DNA of 64,000 bases, from NCBI GenBank assembly GCA_014649575.1, contig BMTH01000009.1, forward strand, positions 62,001-126,000, written 5' to 3'. Position numbers and translations under genes: made by a program. This document shows positions 34,962-43,542 of the stretch, one piece after another. The stretch is from Streptomyces griseoincarnatus. Its GTDB lineage: Bacteria; Actinomycetota; Actinomycetes; Streptomycetales; Streptomycetaceae. Below the pieces are notes generated by a model. That model was not told the origin of the DNA, did no database searches, and saw nothing but the letters and a program-made list of their open reading frames with translations. Numbering within the stretch: the stretch's first letter is position 1; each line of letters opens with the position of its first letter.

Positions 34962-36242
34962 TCAGCCCTTGAAGCGGGGGAACGCGCTGCGGCCGGCGTA
35001 CACCGCGGCGTCGTCGAGGATCTCCTCGATGCGCAGCAGCTGGTTGTACTTGGCGACGCGCTCGGAGCGGGCCGGGGCGCCGGTCTTGATCTGGCCGCAG
35101 TTGGTGGCGACGGCGAGGTCGGCGATGGTGACGTCCTCGGTCTCGCCGGAGCGGTGGGACATCATGCACTTGAAGCCGTTGCGCTGGGCCAGCTCGACGG
35201 CGTCCAGGGTCTCGGTCAGCGAGCCGATCTGGTTGACCTTCACCAGCAGGGCGTTGGCGGCGCCCTCCTCGATGCCGCGGGCCAGGCGCTCGGGGTTGGT
35301 GACGAAGAGGTCGTCGCCGACGATCTGCACCTTGTCCCCGAGCTGGGCGGTGAGAGCCTTCCAGCCCTCCCAGTCGTCCTCGAACAGCGGGTCCTCGATG
35401 GACACGAGCGGGTACGCGGCGACGAGCTCCGCGTAGTACTCGGTCATCTCGGCGGCCGTGCGCTCCTTGCCCTCGAAGGTGTAGACGCCGTCCTTGTAGA
35501 ACTCGGAGGCGGCCACGTCGAGGGCCAGGGCGATCTGCTCGCCGGGGGTGTAGCCGGCTTCCTTGATCGCCTCGAGGATGAGGTCGAGGGCCTCGCGGTT
35601 GGAGCCGAGGTTCGGGGCGAAGCCGCCCTCGTCGCCGAGACCGGTTGCCAGGCCCTTGCCCTTCAGCACCTTCTTGAGGGTGTGGTAGACCTCGGCGCCC
35701 CAGCGCAGGGCCTCGGAGAAGGACTCCGCGCCGATGGGGGCGATCATGAACTCCTGGATGTCCACGTTGGAGTCGGCGTGCGAGCCGCCGTTCAGGATGT
35801 TCATCATCGGCACCGGCAGCAGGTGCGCGTTCGGGCCGCCCAGGTAGCGGAACAGCGGCAGGTCGCTGGCCTCGGAGGCGGCGTGCGCGACGGCGAGCGA
35901 GACGCCGAGGATGGCGTTGGCGCCGAGGGAGCCCTTGTTGTCGGTGGCGTCCAGGTCGAACATCGCCTGGTCGATCAGGCGCTGCTCGGTGGCGTCGTAG
36001 CCGACGAGCTCCGGGCCGATCTGCTCGATGACGGCCAGCACGGCCTTCTCGACGCCCTTGCCCAGGTAACGGCCGGCGTCGCCGTCACGGAGTTCGATGG
36101 CCTCGAAGGCGCCGGTGGAGGCGCCGGACGGGACGGCGGCACGACCCGTGCTGCCGTCGTCGAGGCCGACCTCGACCTCGACCGTGGGATTGCCTCGGGA
36201 GTCCAGGATTTCCCGGGCTACGACGACGTCGATGGACGGCAC
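34962..36242 (-). CDS. eno: Enolase
   Basis: Glycolytic enzyme of 426 residues converting 2-phosphoglycerate to phosphoenolpyruvate; probably also an RNA-degradosome and surface protein. Visible signatures: PSGASTG, NILNGGSHADSNVDIQEFMI, GDEGGFAPN with the catalytic Glu, VSIEDPLFEDDW and VGDDLFVTN for Mg2+, LLVKVNQIGSL with the catalytic Lys, and MSHRSGETED. The GTG at 36242 is taken because AAGGAG lies six bases upstream; that site directly abuts an ATG at 36248, too close to serve it. A -10-like TAGGCT is at 36309-36304. Confidence 0.97.
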   Translation of the reverse strand: MPSIDVVVAREILDSRGNPTVEVEVGLDDGSTGRAAVPSGASTGAFEAIELRDGDAGRYLGKGVEKAVLAVIEQIGPELVGYDATEQRLIDQAMFDLDATDNKGSLGANAILGVSLAVAHAASEASDLPLFRYLGGPNAHLLPVPMMNILNGGSHADSNVDIQEFMIAPIGAESFSEALRWGAEVYHTLKKVLKGKGLATGLGDEGGFAPNLGSNREALDLILEAIKEAGYTPGEQIALALDVAASEFYKDGVYTFEGKERTAAEMTEYYAELVAAYPLVSIEDPLFEDDWEGWKALTAQLGDKVQIVGDDLFVTNPERLARGIEEGAANALLVKVNQIGSLTETLDAVELAQRNGFKCMMSHRSGETEDVTIADLAVATNCGQIKTGAPARSERVAKYNQLLRIEEILDDAAVYAGRSAFPRFKG

Positions 36243-36510
36243 GAGCATCTCCTTCTTGGGATGTGACGCGGGTGAGCGGGGCCGCGGGGGCCCTGCGGGT
36301 CCGAGCCTAACCGGCTCCGGGCGATCGGCCATCTCGCCGCCCGCCTCATGGACAGAACCGAGAGTAAATTGTTTCCGAACGGAACAAAGCCGGTTCGGGA
36401 AACCGTGACCGGAATGCGTCCGGACATGACCCCGCCCCGGTGCGCACGGGGGAAGAAACGCACCGGGGCGGGGAGCCCGTGGAGACGGGGAGGGACCTGG
36501 CGGTCCGCCC

Positions 36511-37212
36511 TTACTTCAGGTGCAGCTGCTGACCCGGGTAGATGAGGTCGGCGTCGTCGACGATGTCGTCGTTCAGCTCGAACAGCTTCGCCCAGCCGCC
36601 CTTGACGTCGTGCTCGGCGGCGATGGAGCTGAGGGTGTCGCCCTTGACGACCTTGTACTCGCCGTCGCCCTTCTCGACCTTCTTGCCGGTCGGGGTGGTG
36701 ACGGTCTTCTTCTCGGCCTTCTTCTCCGCCTTCGGAGCGGCCGGGCGCTCGGCGGAGCGGGAGGCCTTCTGCTCGCTCTCACGCGACTCGGTGGAGCCGG
36801 ACTCCTGCGAGGAGCCCTCGGCGGAGCCGCCGTCGTAGGCGGCGTTGGACAGGCCCGTGCCGCAGACCGGCCAGGCGCCCTTGCCCTGGCCCGCGAGGAC
36901 CTTCTCGGCGATCTCGATCTGCTGGGCCTTGGTGGCCTGGTCCGCGGTGGCGGCGTACTGGGTGCCGCCGTAGCCGGCCCAGGTGGAGGCGGAGAACTGA
37001 AGGCCGCCGTAGTAGCCGTTGCCGGTGTTGATGGACCAGTTGCCGCCGGACTCGCACTGGGCGACGGCGTCCCACTCGGACGCGGTGGCCGCGGAGGCGG
37101 TGCCGGACGCCATCAGCGGGCCGGCGACGGCGGCGCCGGTGACACCGGCGATGGCGATGGCGCGAGTGGCCTTGGACGGACGACGGTGCTTGCCCTTGCC
37201 GGAAAACAGCAT
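36511..37212 (-). CDS. rpfA: Resuscitation-promoting factor, secreted muralytic enzyme with LysM
   Basis: Secreted peptidoglycan hydrolase of 233 residues. Signal peptide (about 1-41, ending GTASA), Rpf lysozyme-like domain (about 43-120) with the catalytic Glu54 in QCESGGNWSINTGNGYYGGLQF, a charged Ser/Glu/Lys linker, and a C-terminal LysM domain (about 185-233, VVKGDTLSSIA...IYPGQQLHLK) for wall binding. It acts in spore germination. The long leader contains a c-di-AMP riboswitch, as established for rpfA of S. coelicolor. The ATG at 37212 follows GAGGGG. Confidence 0.93.
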   Translation of the reverse strand: MLFSGKGKHRRPSKATRAIAIAGVTGAAVAGPLMASGTASAATASEWDAVAQCESGGNWSINTGNGYYGGLQFSASTWAGYGGTQYAATADQATKAQQIEIAEKVLAGQGKGAWPVCGTGLSNAAYDGGSAEGSSQESGSTESRESEQKASRSAERPAAPKAEKKAEKKTVTTPTGKKVEKGDGEYKVVKGDTLSSIAAEHDVKGGWAKLFELNDDIVDDADLIYPGQQLHLK

Positions 37213-37224
37213 GGATGGATCCCC

Positions 37225-37385
37225 TCACCGACGCCTACGAGGTGAGCTGTCGGGTTCGGGCCGGTTGAGTTGCCCGGCCACGCCCCTCCCGGGACGCGGC
37301 TTCACCCCGAGCCGTACCGGACGTCAACCGTCCGGTCGCGGCACTTACCTGGGTCCCCCGCTCCTGCCTACGGCGCATGACGCGA
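37225..37385 (-). ncRNA. Cyclic di-AMP riboswitch (ydaO/yuaA class)
   Basis: Read on the minus strand the leader contains the class hallmarks in order: GCCGTAGGCAGGAGCGGGGG at the 5' side, GACCGGACGGTTGACGTCCGG, GGGGTGAAGCCGC, then GCCCGAACCCGACAGC, and CACCTCGTAGGCGTCGGTGAG near the start codon. The repeated CGTAGGC elements reflect the pseudo-symmetric fold that binds two c-di-AMP molecules. Its 3' end reaches the rpfA ribosome site, and in S. coelicolor c-di-AMP lowers rpfA expression. Confidence 0.88.
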
Positions 37386-37604
37386 CGACTGTTCCCGTGC
37401 TGCCACTGGCAGGATTCGGCGTGGCGGCAGCCGGGGCCCGCGATGGCGAGCGGTCACGACCGTAAGCACGCGATCGGTGGAATATCAAAGATGATCAGGG
37501 CCTCTGAGACCTATCTCTCACAGTCCTTATTACGGACATTCAGCCCTCATCACTTCGTCAACTGCCGCCGTCCACAGGCGCCTTCGGCCGCCCGTTTCCC
37601 GCCG
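37386..37604. other. rpfA promoter region
   Basis: A 219-bp region upstream of the riboswitch. An inverted repeat CTCTGAGA-N6-TCTCACAG (37502-37523, 7 of 8 paired) and the AT-rich TCCTTATTACGG (37524-37535) mark the likely promoter/operator; TTGACG at 37561-37556 is a -35 candidate, but no well-spaced -10 was found. Confidence 0.4.
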
Positions 37605-38549
37605 CTATTCGGCGGTTCCGGTGTCCACCAGGAGCCGCTGGCCAGGCAGGATGAGGTCCGGGTCGTCGCCGATGACCTGCTGGTTCTCGACATAGAGCGC
37701 CGTCCATCCGCCGGTCAGGGCAAGGGAGTCGGCGATGGAGGTCAGGCTGTCCCCGCCCTGGACGGTGTAGCGGTCGTCGGCGATGCCCGCGGGCGTGTCC
37801 GCGGAGGGCGAGGCATGCCGGCCGGACGACGGGGTCCCGGCGTCGGCGGCCTCGTCCTCCTGCGCGCTGGGGCCGCGATGGCGGCCCGGACCGCTGTCCT
37901 CGGACTCGGTGACGACCGAAGAACCAGTACTCTGTTCGGACTTGTCCGACTCATCACTTTCGGGGGAGGCGGAGACGGACGGGGAGGCACCAGCGTCCGC
38001 GTCACCCTTCGCCTCATCGGACGAATCGGATGAACCCGACGTGGCCGACGGGGAGGGAGAAGAGGACGAAGCGCCGGATTCCGGCGAACCGGACGGGGTG
38101 CTCGTCCCACCGGTCCGGGTGTCGTCCCGGTCCGTGCCGGTCGGGACCCCCGGGTCGACGTTCGGGGACGCGGTGTCCTGGTTCAGGCCCGTGAGCAGGC
38201 CGCAGGCGCGCCACTTGCCGACGCCCTGGTCGGCGAGGATTCTCTCGGCCACGGTGATCTGCTGGTTGCGGCTGGCCGCGTCGGCGCTGGGCGCGTACTC
38301 CAGGCCGCCGTAGTTCTCCCAGTCGTCCTGGGTCAACTGCAGGCCGCCGTAGTAGCCGTTGCCGGTGTTCTGGCTCCAGGAGCCGCCGCTCTCGCACTCC
38401 GCGACCCGGTCCCAGGTCTCACCGTCCGCCGCGCTGGCGGCGCCCGCCCCGAGGAGCGGGATCGCGATCGCGGATCCGGTCACCCCGGCGGCGACGAGCA
38501 GAGCCGGAGCCTGGCGGGGGCGACGGTGTCGGCCGTTCCCGGAGAGCAT
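37605..38549 (-). CDS. rpfC: Resuscitation-promoting factor with long acidic linker and LysM
   Basis: Second secreted Rpf-type muralytic enzyme, 314 residues. Signal peptide (about 1-40, GAGAASAA), Rpf domain with Glu53 in ECESGGSWSQNTGNGYYGGLQL, a linker of about 140 residues very rich in Ser, Asp and Glu, and a C-terminal LysM domain (YTVQGGDSLTSIADSL...LILPGQRLLV). The ATG at 38549 has AAAGG seven bases upstream. No riboswitch like that of rpfA is seen upstream. The symbol follows gene order in S. coelicolor. Confidence 0.85.
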   Translation of the reverse strand: MLSGNGRHRRPRQAPALLVAAGVTGSAIAIPLLGAGAASAADGETWDRVAECESGGSWSQNTGNGYYGGLQLTQDDWENYGGLEYAPSADAASRNQQITVAERILADQGVGKWRACGLLTGLNQDTASPNVDPGVPTGTDRDDTRTGGTSTPSGSPESGASSSSPSPSATSGSSDSSDEAKGDADAGASPSVSASPESDESDKSEQSTGSSVVTESEDSGPGRHRGPSAQEDEAADAGTPSSGRHASPSADTPAGIADDRYTVQGGDSLTSIADSLALTGGWTALYVENQQVIGDDPDLILPGQRLLVDTGTAE

Positions 38550-38740
38550 GCGGAAGCCTTTCACTCGGCAACAAGGACCGGTACGGCGAGCAGAACCGTG
38601 CGGCGCGCCGTACTTGATGGGTGAACGTATAGGCAGTCGATCACTTGTCACAAGTTCATGCCGTGCAGATCACATGAAGATCACAGAGTTGAGCATGCCT
38701 CAGGTTTCCGCACACCGGCCCCCGGGCACGGACAGGAAGG

Positions 38741-40018
38741 TCAGGTCTGTCCTGAACGCGGAGGGGAGAATTCCACCGGAAGCGTGCGGAGTCCCCGCAT
38801 GATGAGGCCGCCGCGCCAGCGCAGTTCGGCCGGATCGGCGGCGAGCCGGAGGTCCGGAAGACGCGTCAGAAGCGTGGCGAGCGCGGTCTGTCCCTCCAGG
38901 CGCGCGAGTGGGGCGCCCAGGCAGTAGTGGATGCCGTGCCCGTACCCGAGGTGCTGGTTGTCGCGGCGGCCCAGGTCCAGGGTGTCCGGGTCGGCGAACC
39001 GCTCCGGGTCCCGGTCGGCCGCGGCCAGCACGACGAGCACCGGGTCGCCGGTCTCGATCCGCTGCCCGCCGATGACGACCGGCTCCGTGGCGAACCGCCA
39101 GGTCGCCAGCTCCACCGGGCCGTCGAAGCGCAGCAGTTCCTCCACCCCGGTCTCCAGCAGCCCGCGGTCCCCCTCGGCCAGCGCCCGCTGCAGACGCTCC
39201 CGCTGCTCCGGGTGCGTGAGCAGGGCGTAGGTGCCGTTGCCGATGAGGTTGACCGTCGTCTCGAAGCCGGCGAAGAGGAGGATGAACGCCATCGCGGCGG
39301 CCTCGTTCTCCGTGAGGTGCTCGCCGTGGTCGGAGGCGCGGATCAGACCCGAGATGAGGTCCTCGCCGGGGACGGGCTCGGCGGGCAGCGCCTGCCGCTT
39401 GCGGTGGATCAGCTCGGCGAGGTAGCCGCGCATCTTCTTCACCGACCGCGCCACCCCGCCGCGCGGGCCGCCGCCGTGACGGATCATCATGCCCGCCCAG
39501 TCCCGGAAGTCGTCCTGGTCCTCGCGCGGGACGCCGAGCAGGTCGCAGATGGCGTAGATGGGGAGGGGGAAGGCGAAGTCGTGGATGAGATCGGCGGTGT
39601 CGCCGCCGCGCGTGAAGCGGTCGATGAGGTCGTCCGTGAGTTCTTGCACGCGGGGTGCGAACTCGGCCACCCGTCGGGGGGTGAAGGCCTTGCTGACCAG
39701 GCGGCGCAGACGGGTGTGGTCCGGGGGGTCGATGTTCAGCAGGTGTGTCATGAGGTCGGCCTGCCGCTCACCCGGGATGCCGGTCTTCCCCTTCGCGTGC
39801 GCGGGCTCGTCGTGATGCGCGGGGTTCTTCGACAGGCGGTGGTCGGCGAGGGTCTGACGGGCGTCGGCGTAACGGGTGACCAGCCAGGCTTCGACGCCGC
39901 TGGGGAGCTTGGTTCTGTGCACGGGGGCGTGCTCGCGGAGCCAGGCGTAGGCGGGGTAGGGGTCGGCTGCGAACTCCCAGGTGAAGAGGTCGGGGGCGGG
40001 GGGTGACTGGTCAGGCAT
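38741..40018 (-). CDS. Cytochrome P450
   Basis: Soluble bacterial P450 of 425 residues, probably a CYP107-like hydroxylase. The I-helix oxygen motif is FAGFETTVN, the K-helix ExxR is in EELLRF..., and the heme-binding loop GHGIHYCLGAPLAR carries the proximal cysteine. No ferredoxin or biosynthetic genes adjoin it, so the substrate and redox partner are unknown. The ATG at 40018 starts the MPDQSPPAPDLFTWEF sequence normal for the family. Confidence 0.9.
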   Translation of the reverse strand: MPDQSPPAPDLFTWEFAADPYPAYAWLREHAPVHRTKLPSGVEAWLVTRYADARQTLADHRLSKNPAHHDEPAHAKGKTGIPGERQADLMTHLLNIDPPDHTRLRRLVSKAFTPRRVAEFAPRVQELTDDLIDRFTRGGDTADLIHDFAFPLPIYAICDLLGVPREDQDDFRDWAGMMIRHGGGPRGGVARSVKKMRGYLAELIHRKRQALPAEPVPGEDLISGLIRASDHGEHLTENEAAAMAFILLFAGFETTVNLIGNGTYALLTHPEQRERLQRALAEGDRGLLETGVEELLRFDGPVELATWRFATEPVVIGGQRIETGDPVLVVLAAADRDPERFADPDTLDLGRRDNQHLGYGHGIHYCLGAPLARLEGQTALATLLTRLPDLRLAADPAELRWRGGLIMRGLRTLPVEFSPPRSGQT

Positions 40019-40101
40019 GGGGCGACCCTAACGGGGGCCTGCGGCAGCGGGGGCGGGGTGGCTGGGCGCGCAGGGCATGTGCGGGTGAGTACGTGGCTGA
40101 T

Positions 40102-40147
40102 CGCGCAGTTCCCCGCGCCCCTTTCTGGGGGCGCGGGGAACTGCGCG
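40102..40147 (-). terminator. Perfect 20-bp hairpin after mazG; dispersed element
   Basis: CGCGCAGTTCCCCGCGCCCC (40102-40121) pairs perfectly with 40128-40147 around a 6-base loop, 38 bp beyond the mazG stop. It is the same element as 17122-17178 and 2263-2291. A second small hairpin follows at 40157-40177. Confidence 0.7.
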
Positions 40148-40185
40148 AACGGGGGGTTCGGGGGCGGAGCCCCCGAAGTGGGAGG

Positions 40186-41178
40186 TCAGGCGCGCGCGTC
40201 CTGTTCAGTGGCGCGGATCGCGTCCCGGTACGCACGCGCCGCAGCCCGGAGGGCCGCCTCCGCGTCCACCCCCTCCGCCTCCGCCCGCGCGGCGAGCGCA
40301 AGCAGCTCGTACCCGACCCCTTCCCCGGAGGGAAGAGGGACGGACAGCCCCGCCGAACGGACCCGCGACGCCAGCTTCGTGGCCAGCGCCAGCGCCGGCT
40401 GCCCCACCGGCACCCCGTCCGTGACGGACTCCCTCCGCTTCTCCTCCGCCTTCGTCCGCATCCAGTGCGCCTTGACCTCCTCCGGCGTCCGCGCCGTCTC
40501 CTCCCCGAAGACGTGCGGATGCCGGTGGATGAGCTTGGCGACGATCCCGCCCGCCACGTCGTCGATCGAGAAGGGCTCCTCCGCGTGCTCCTCGGCGATG
40601 CGGGCGTGGAAGACGACCTGGAGCAGCACGTCCCCCAGTTCCTCGCGCAGCTCGTCCCGGTCGCCGTCCTCGATGGCCTCGACGAGCTCGTACGCCTCCT
40701 CGATGCCGTACTTGGCGAGCCCCTTGTGGGTCTGCTGCGAGGACCAGGGGCACTCGGCGCGGATGCGGTCCATGACCTGCACCAGATCGAGCAGGCGGGC
40801 ACCGGGCAGGTCGTAGGAGGCGGGCAGCAGCTCCAGTTCCGGCATGCGGACCCGGCCGCCGCCGGCCATCCGCGCCAGTCCGTCGGTGAGCGCGGGCTCG
40901 CCCTCGCCGGTCGCGACGACGACCACCGTGCGTCCGCCGGCGCAGGCGTCGACGACCTCCTCGGCGGTGGGCGCGTACTCCTCGACGGCTGTCCCCGCCT
41001 CCCGCAGGTACGGCAGCTGCGGATGGGCGCCGTCCGCGCACAGCACCCGGTCGGCCGCGCGCAGCGCCTGCCAGGCGGGCCAGGACAGCAGTCCCGGCGC
41101 GACCCGGTGGCTGGTGGTGAGCAGGACGACACGGCCGGGGGCGGCCTCGGGGGCCGGGGCGGGGCTGGTTGCGTTCAC
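40186..41178 (-). CDS. mazG: Nucleoside triphosphate pyrophosphohydrolase MazG
   Basis: House-cleaning NTP pyrophosphatase of 330 residues. The MazG domain (about 130-260) shows the metal-binding ExxE pair in GIEEAYELVEAIEDGDRDELREELGDVLLQVVFHARIAEE. The N-terminal 110 residues resemble a reduced methylase-like domain often fused to MazG in actinobacteria, and the C-terminal 70 residues are an alanine-rich extension. The GTG at 41178 directly follows GAAGG. It lies 19 bp after the SurA-like gene, so the two are co-transcribed. Confidence 0.88.
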   Translation of the reverse strand: MNATSPAPAPEAAPGRVVLLTTSHRVAPGLLSWPAWQALRAADRVLCADGAHPQLPYLREAGTAVEEYAPTAEEVVDACAGGRTVVVVATGEGEPALTDGLARMAGGGRVRMPELELLPASYDLPGARLLDLVQVMDRIRAECPWSSQQTHKGLAKYGIEEAYELVEAIEDGDRDELREELGDVLLQVVFHARIAEEHAEEPFSIDDVAGGIVAKLIHRHPHVFGEETARTPEEVKAHWMRTKAEEKRRESVTDGVPVGQPALALATKLASRVRSAGLSVPLPSGEGVGYELLALAARAEAEGVDAEAALRAAARAYRDAIRATEQDARA

Positions 41179-41197
41179 CCTTCGAAACTAGCCCACG

Positions 41198-41845
41198 TCA
41201 CAGCCCCAGCGGCGGCCCGGCCACGGCGGTGACGTCCTTCACCCACGGCGTCTTCGCGTCGACCCGGCTGCTCTTCTCCGCGTCCCACTCGCCGTAGCGC
41301 GGGTTGAGATCGACGTCGAGCTCCTTGCTCGCGTCGGACAGCGCCTTCCAGAACTCGGGCCGACTGGTGTCGGTGCCGAGCTTCTGGGCGAGCTTCTGCG
41401 CGGTCACCTGGAGGCGGAGGTTCTCGTCGAGGCGCTGCGGCGGCACGCCGTACTGCTGGAGCCAGGCGGCCTCCAGCGCCTCCGCGCCGCCGGCCTGCTC
41501 CTCGAACTCGGCCCGCGTGCGCTGCACCTCGCGGTCGGAGACGGTCACCCCGGCGTCGCGCGCGGCGCGCTCCAGCACCCGGTCCAGCACCATGCTGTGC
41601 AGGGTGTCGCGGGTCAGGCCGCCGGTGCGGGCGATGGCCTGCTGGTACTGCGCCTCGTCCGGGACCGCCTCCCGCTGGGCGGCGCGCACCTCGTCGACGC
41701 GGTTCTCCAGCTGCGACACGGTGATCCGCTCCCCGCCGACCACGGCCGCCGCACCGGGGTGCGCGTCGTTGCCGCAGGCGGTGAGCAGAGGGGCCGCGGC
41801 GATCGCGGCGGTGAGGAGGAACGCGGTGCGACGACGGCGGTGCAA
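41198..41845 (-). CDS. SurA-like lipoprotein (peptidyl-prolyl isomerase N-domain)
   Basis: Exported lipoprotein of 215 residues with the SurA N-terminal chaperone fold. The signal peptide ends in the lipobox LTAC (Cys24 lipidated). The body shows the SurA pattern GERITVSQLENRVDEV...SMVLDRVLERAARDAGVTVSDREVQRTRAEFEEQ. No parvulin domain is seen, so it is probably a folding helper without isomerase activity. The start is a TTG at 41845: AGGAGG lies exactly five bases upstream, and the next residues are the basic start of the signal peptide. Confidence 0.85.
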   Translation of the reverse strand: MHRRRRTAFLLTAAIAAAPLLTACGNDAHPGAAAVVGGERITVSQLENRVDEVRAAQREAVPDEAQYQQAIARTGGLTRDTLHSMVLDRVLERAARDAGVTVSDREVQRTRAEFEEQAGGAEALEAAWLQQYGVPPQRLDENLRLQVTAQKLAQKLGTDTSRPEFWKALSDASKELDVDLNPRYGEWDAEKSSRVDAKTPWVKDVTAVAGPPLGL

Positions 41846-42003
41846 GGAAACCTCCTGAGGAGAGCTTGTGCGGCGGTGCACAAAGTCCTGCGGTGATCGA
41901 TGGTAGGCATCGGCCAAGCTCTGGCCAACCCATTCGACCAACGATTCACGGCGACTTCCGGCACCGCCGCGCCCGCCGTCTCCCCAAGCGCGGGCCCGAG
42001 CGG

Positions 42004-43542
42004 CTACCCGCGCACCTGCCCGAGCCACTGGAGGGTGCGCCGGATGTCCGCCGCGAGCGGGTGCCCGGGTCCCTGGACGCGCTCCACGTCGTGCAGCAGC
42101 CGTACCAGCGTGTCGTGTGCGGCGGGCCGGTCGCCGAGGGCGAGCAGCAGATGCCCGATGCGGCGCCGCACGTCGTGCGCCTGCTGGGGGTCCCCGGCGG
42201 CCACGTACCGGTTCTCGTAGTACGGCAGCAGCGCCCGGTACTCGGCGAGGGCCGCCGCCGGGTCGCCGAGCTGCTCCAGGCACTGGGCGGCCTCGTAGCG
42301 GTGGCGCAGCGACTGCGGGTCGGCCTGACCCGCCTCGGCGGAGCGCTCGTCGGCCAGACGCCGCAGCTCGGGCAGGGCCCGCCGGTACTGGCCGTCGTCG
42401 AGGAGCGTGGCCGCGTACTGCTTGCGCAGGGTGCGCACCACCGGCGAGTGCTCGCCGTGCTGTTCGGCGGCGACCGGGAGGATCGAGCCGAGGATGTCGA
42501 CGGCCTGGGTGATGCGGCCCTCGCCGAGCAGCCGCTTCACCTCGTCCACGGCGGCGGCCACGTCGGCCTTCTCCGCCGTCGGCGCGGACGGCGCGGCGGG
42601 CGCGGGCTGCGGCGCCGGCGTCCTGGCGCGGTCCGGCCAGGGCGCGTGCGGGCGCAGGAAGGGCCGGGTGGGGTCCAGCGGGGCGCCGGTGGGCACGGAC
42701 CGGGAGGGCAGCAGCAGCGCCAGGTGTTCGTACACCTCCTGCGCCGAGTCCGGGCGGTGCTGCGGGTCCTTGGCGAGCAGCCGCAGCACCAGGGCCTCCA
42801 GTGCCTCCGGCACCTCGGGGCGCAGCCGCCGCACCGGCACGGGCGGCTCGTACAGGTGCCGGTGCAGCACCCCGAGCGCCGTGGAGCCGGAGAACGGCAC
42901 GTCCCCGCTGAGCAGTTCGTGCATCAGCACGCCGAGCGCGTACAGGTCGGTGTACGGGCCGACCGCGCCGCCCATCGCCTGCTCGGGCGCCATGTAGGCG
43001 GGCGAGCCGATGGGGGTGCCGGTGTGGGTCAGGCGGGTGGTGTCGGCGTCCATCACGGAGGCCACGCCGAGGTCGAGGACGGTGACCGTGCCGTCCTGCT
43101 TCACCATCACGTTCCGCGGCTTGAGGTCGCGGTGGACGATCGGCACCGCGTGCACGGCGCTGAGCACCGCGCACAGCTGCGCCGCGACCGCGACCGCCCA
43201 CTGCCACGGGTACGGGTCGTGCTCGGCGAGGTGGTCGCCGAGGTCGGCGCCGTCGACGAACTGCATGACGAGGAACAGCTCCTCACCCTCGCTGCCCGCG
43301 TCGTGCACGGTGACCAGGCCGGGGTGGTCGACCTGCGCGGTCACCCGGCACTCGCGCACGAAGCGGCGGCGCAGCTCGTCGGCCTCGTGTCCCGCCACTT
43401 TGTCGGGGCGCAGCAGCTTCACCGCCACGCGCCGGTCCAGCCGCTTGTCGTAGGCCGTCCAGACCTGTCCCATGCCGCCCTGGCCGATGAGCGTGGACAG
43501 TTCGTAGCGGCCGGCGACGACCCGTCCCGCCGCCGCGCTCAC
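42004..43542 (-). CDS. Serine/threonine protein kinase with C-terminal repeat region
   Basis: Hanks-type kinase of 512 residues. Motifs: glycine loop GQGGMGQVW, catalytic Lys42 in VAVKLL, HRDLKPRN with Asp139, DLG in place of DFG (Asp157), activation segment with THTGTPIGSPAYMAPEQ. No membrane span follows; instead residues about 345-510 form helical TPR-like repeats (RALPELRRLADERS..., AAALAEYRALLPYYENR). The GTG at 43542 overlaps the upstream stop (GTGA), coupling it to the membrane protein, which may be its anchor or substrate. Confidence 0.9.
   Translation of the reverse strand: MSAAAGRVVAGRYELSTLIGQGGMGQVWTAYDKRLDRRVAVKLLRPDKVAGHEADELRRRFVRECRVTAQVDHPGLVTVHDAGSEGEELFLVMQFVDGADLGDHLAEHDPYPWQWAVAVAAQLCAVLSAVHAVPIVHRDLKPRNVMVKQDGTVTVLDLGVASVMDADTTRLTHTGTPIGSPAYMAPEQAMGGAVGPYTDLYALGVLMHELLSGDVPFSGSTALGVLHRHLYEPPVPVRRLRPEVPEALEALVLRLLAKDPQHRPDSAQEVYEHLALLLPSRSVPTGAPLDPTRPFLRPHAPWPDRARTPAPQPAPAAPSAPTAEKADVAAAVDEVKRLLGEGRITQAVDILGSILPVAAEQHGEHSPVVRTLRKQYAATLLDDGQYRRALPELRRLADERSAEAGQADPQSLRHRYEAAQCLEQLGDPAAALAEYRALLPYYENRYVAAGDPQQAHDVRRRIGHLLLALGDRPAAHDTLVRLLHDVERVQGPGHPLAADIRRTLQWLGQVRG

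Noticed and set aside
40102..40147. Possible insertion-sequence end
   Set aside because: The perfect inverted repeat has only a 6-base loop, no transposase and no target-site duplication; it fits a terminator-like repeat.
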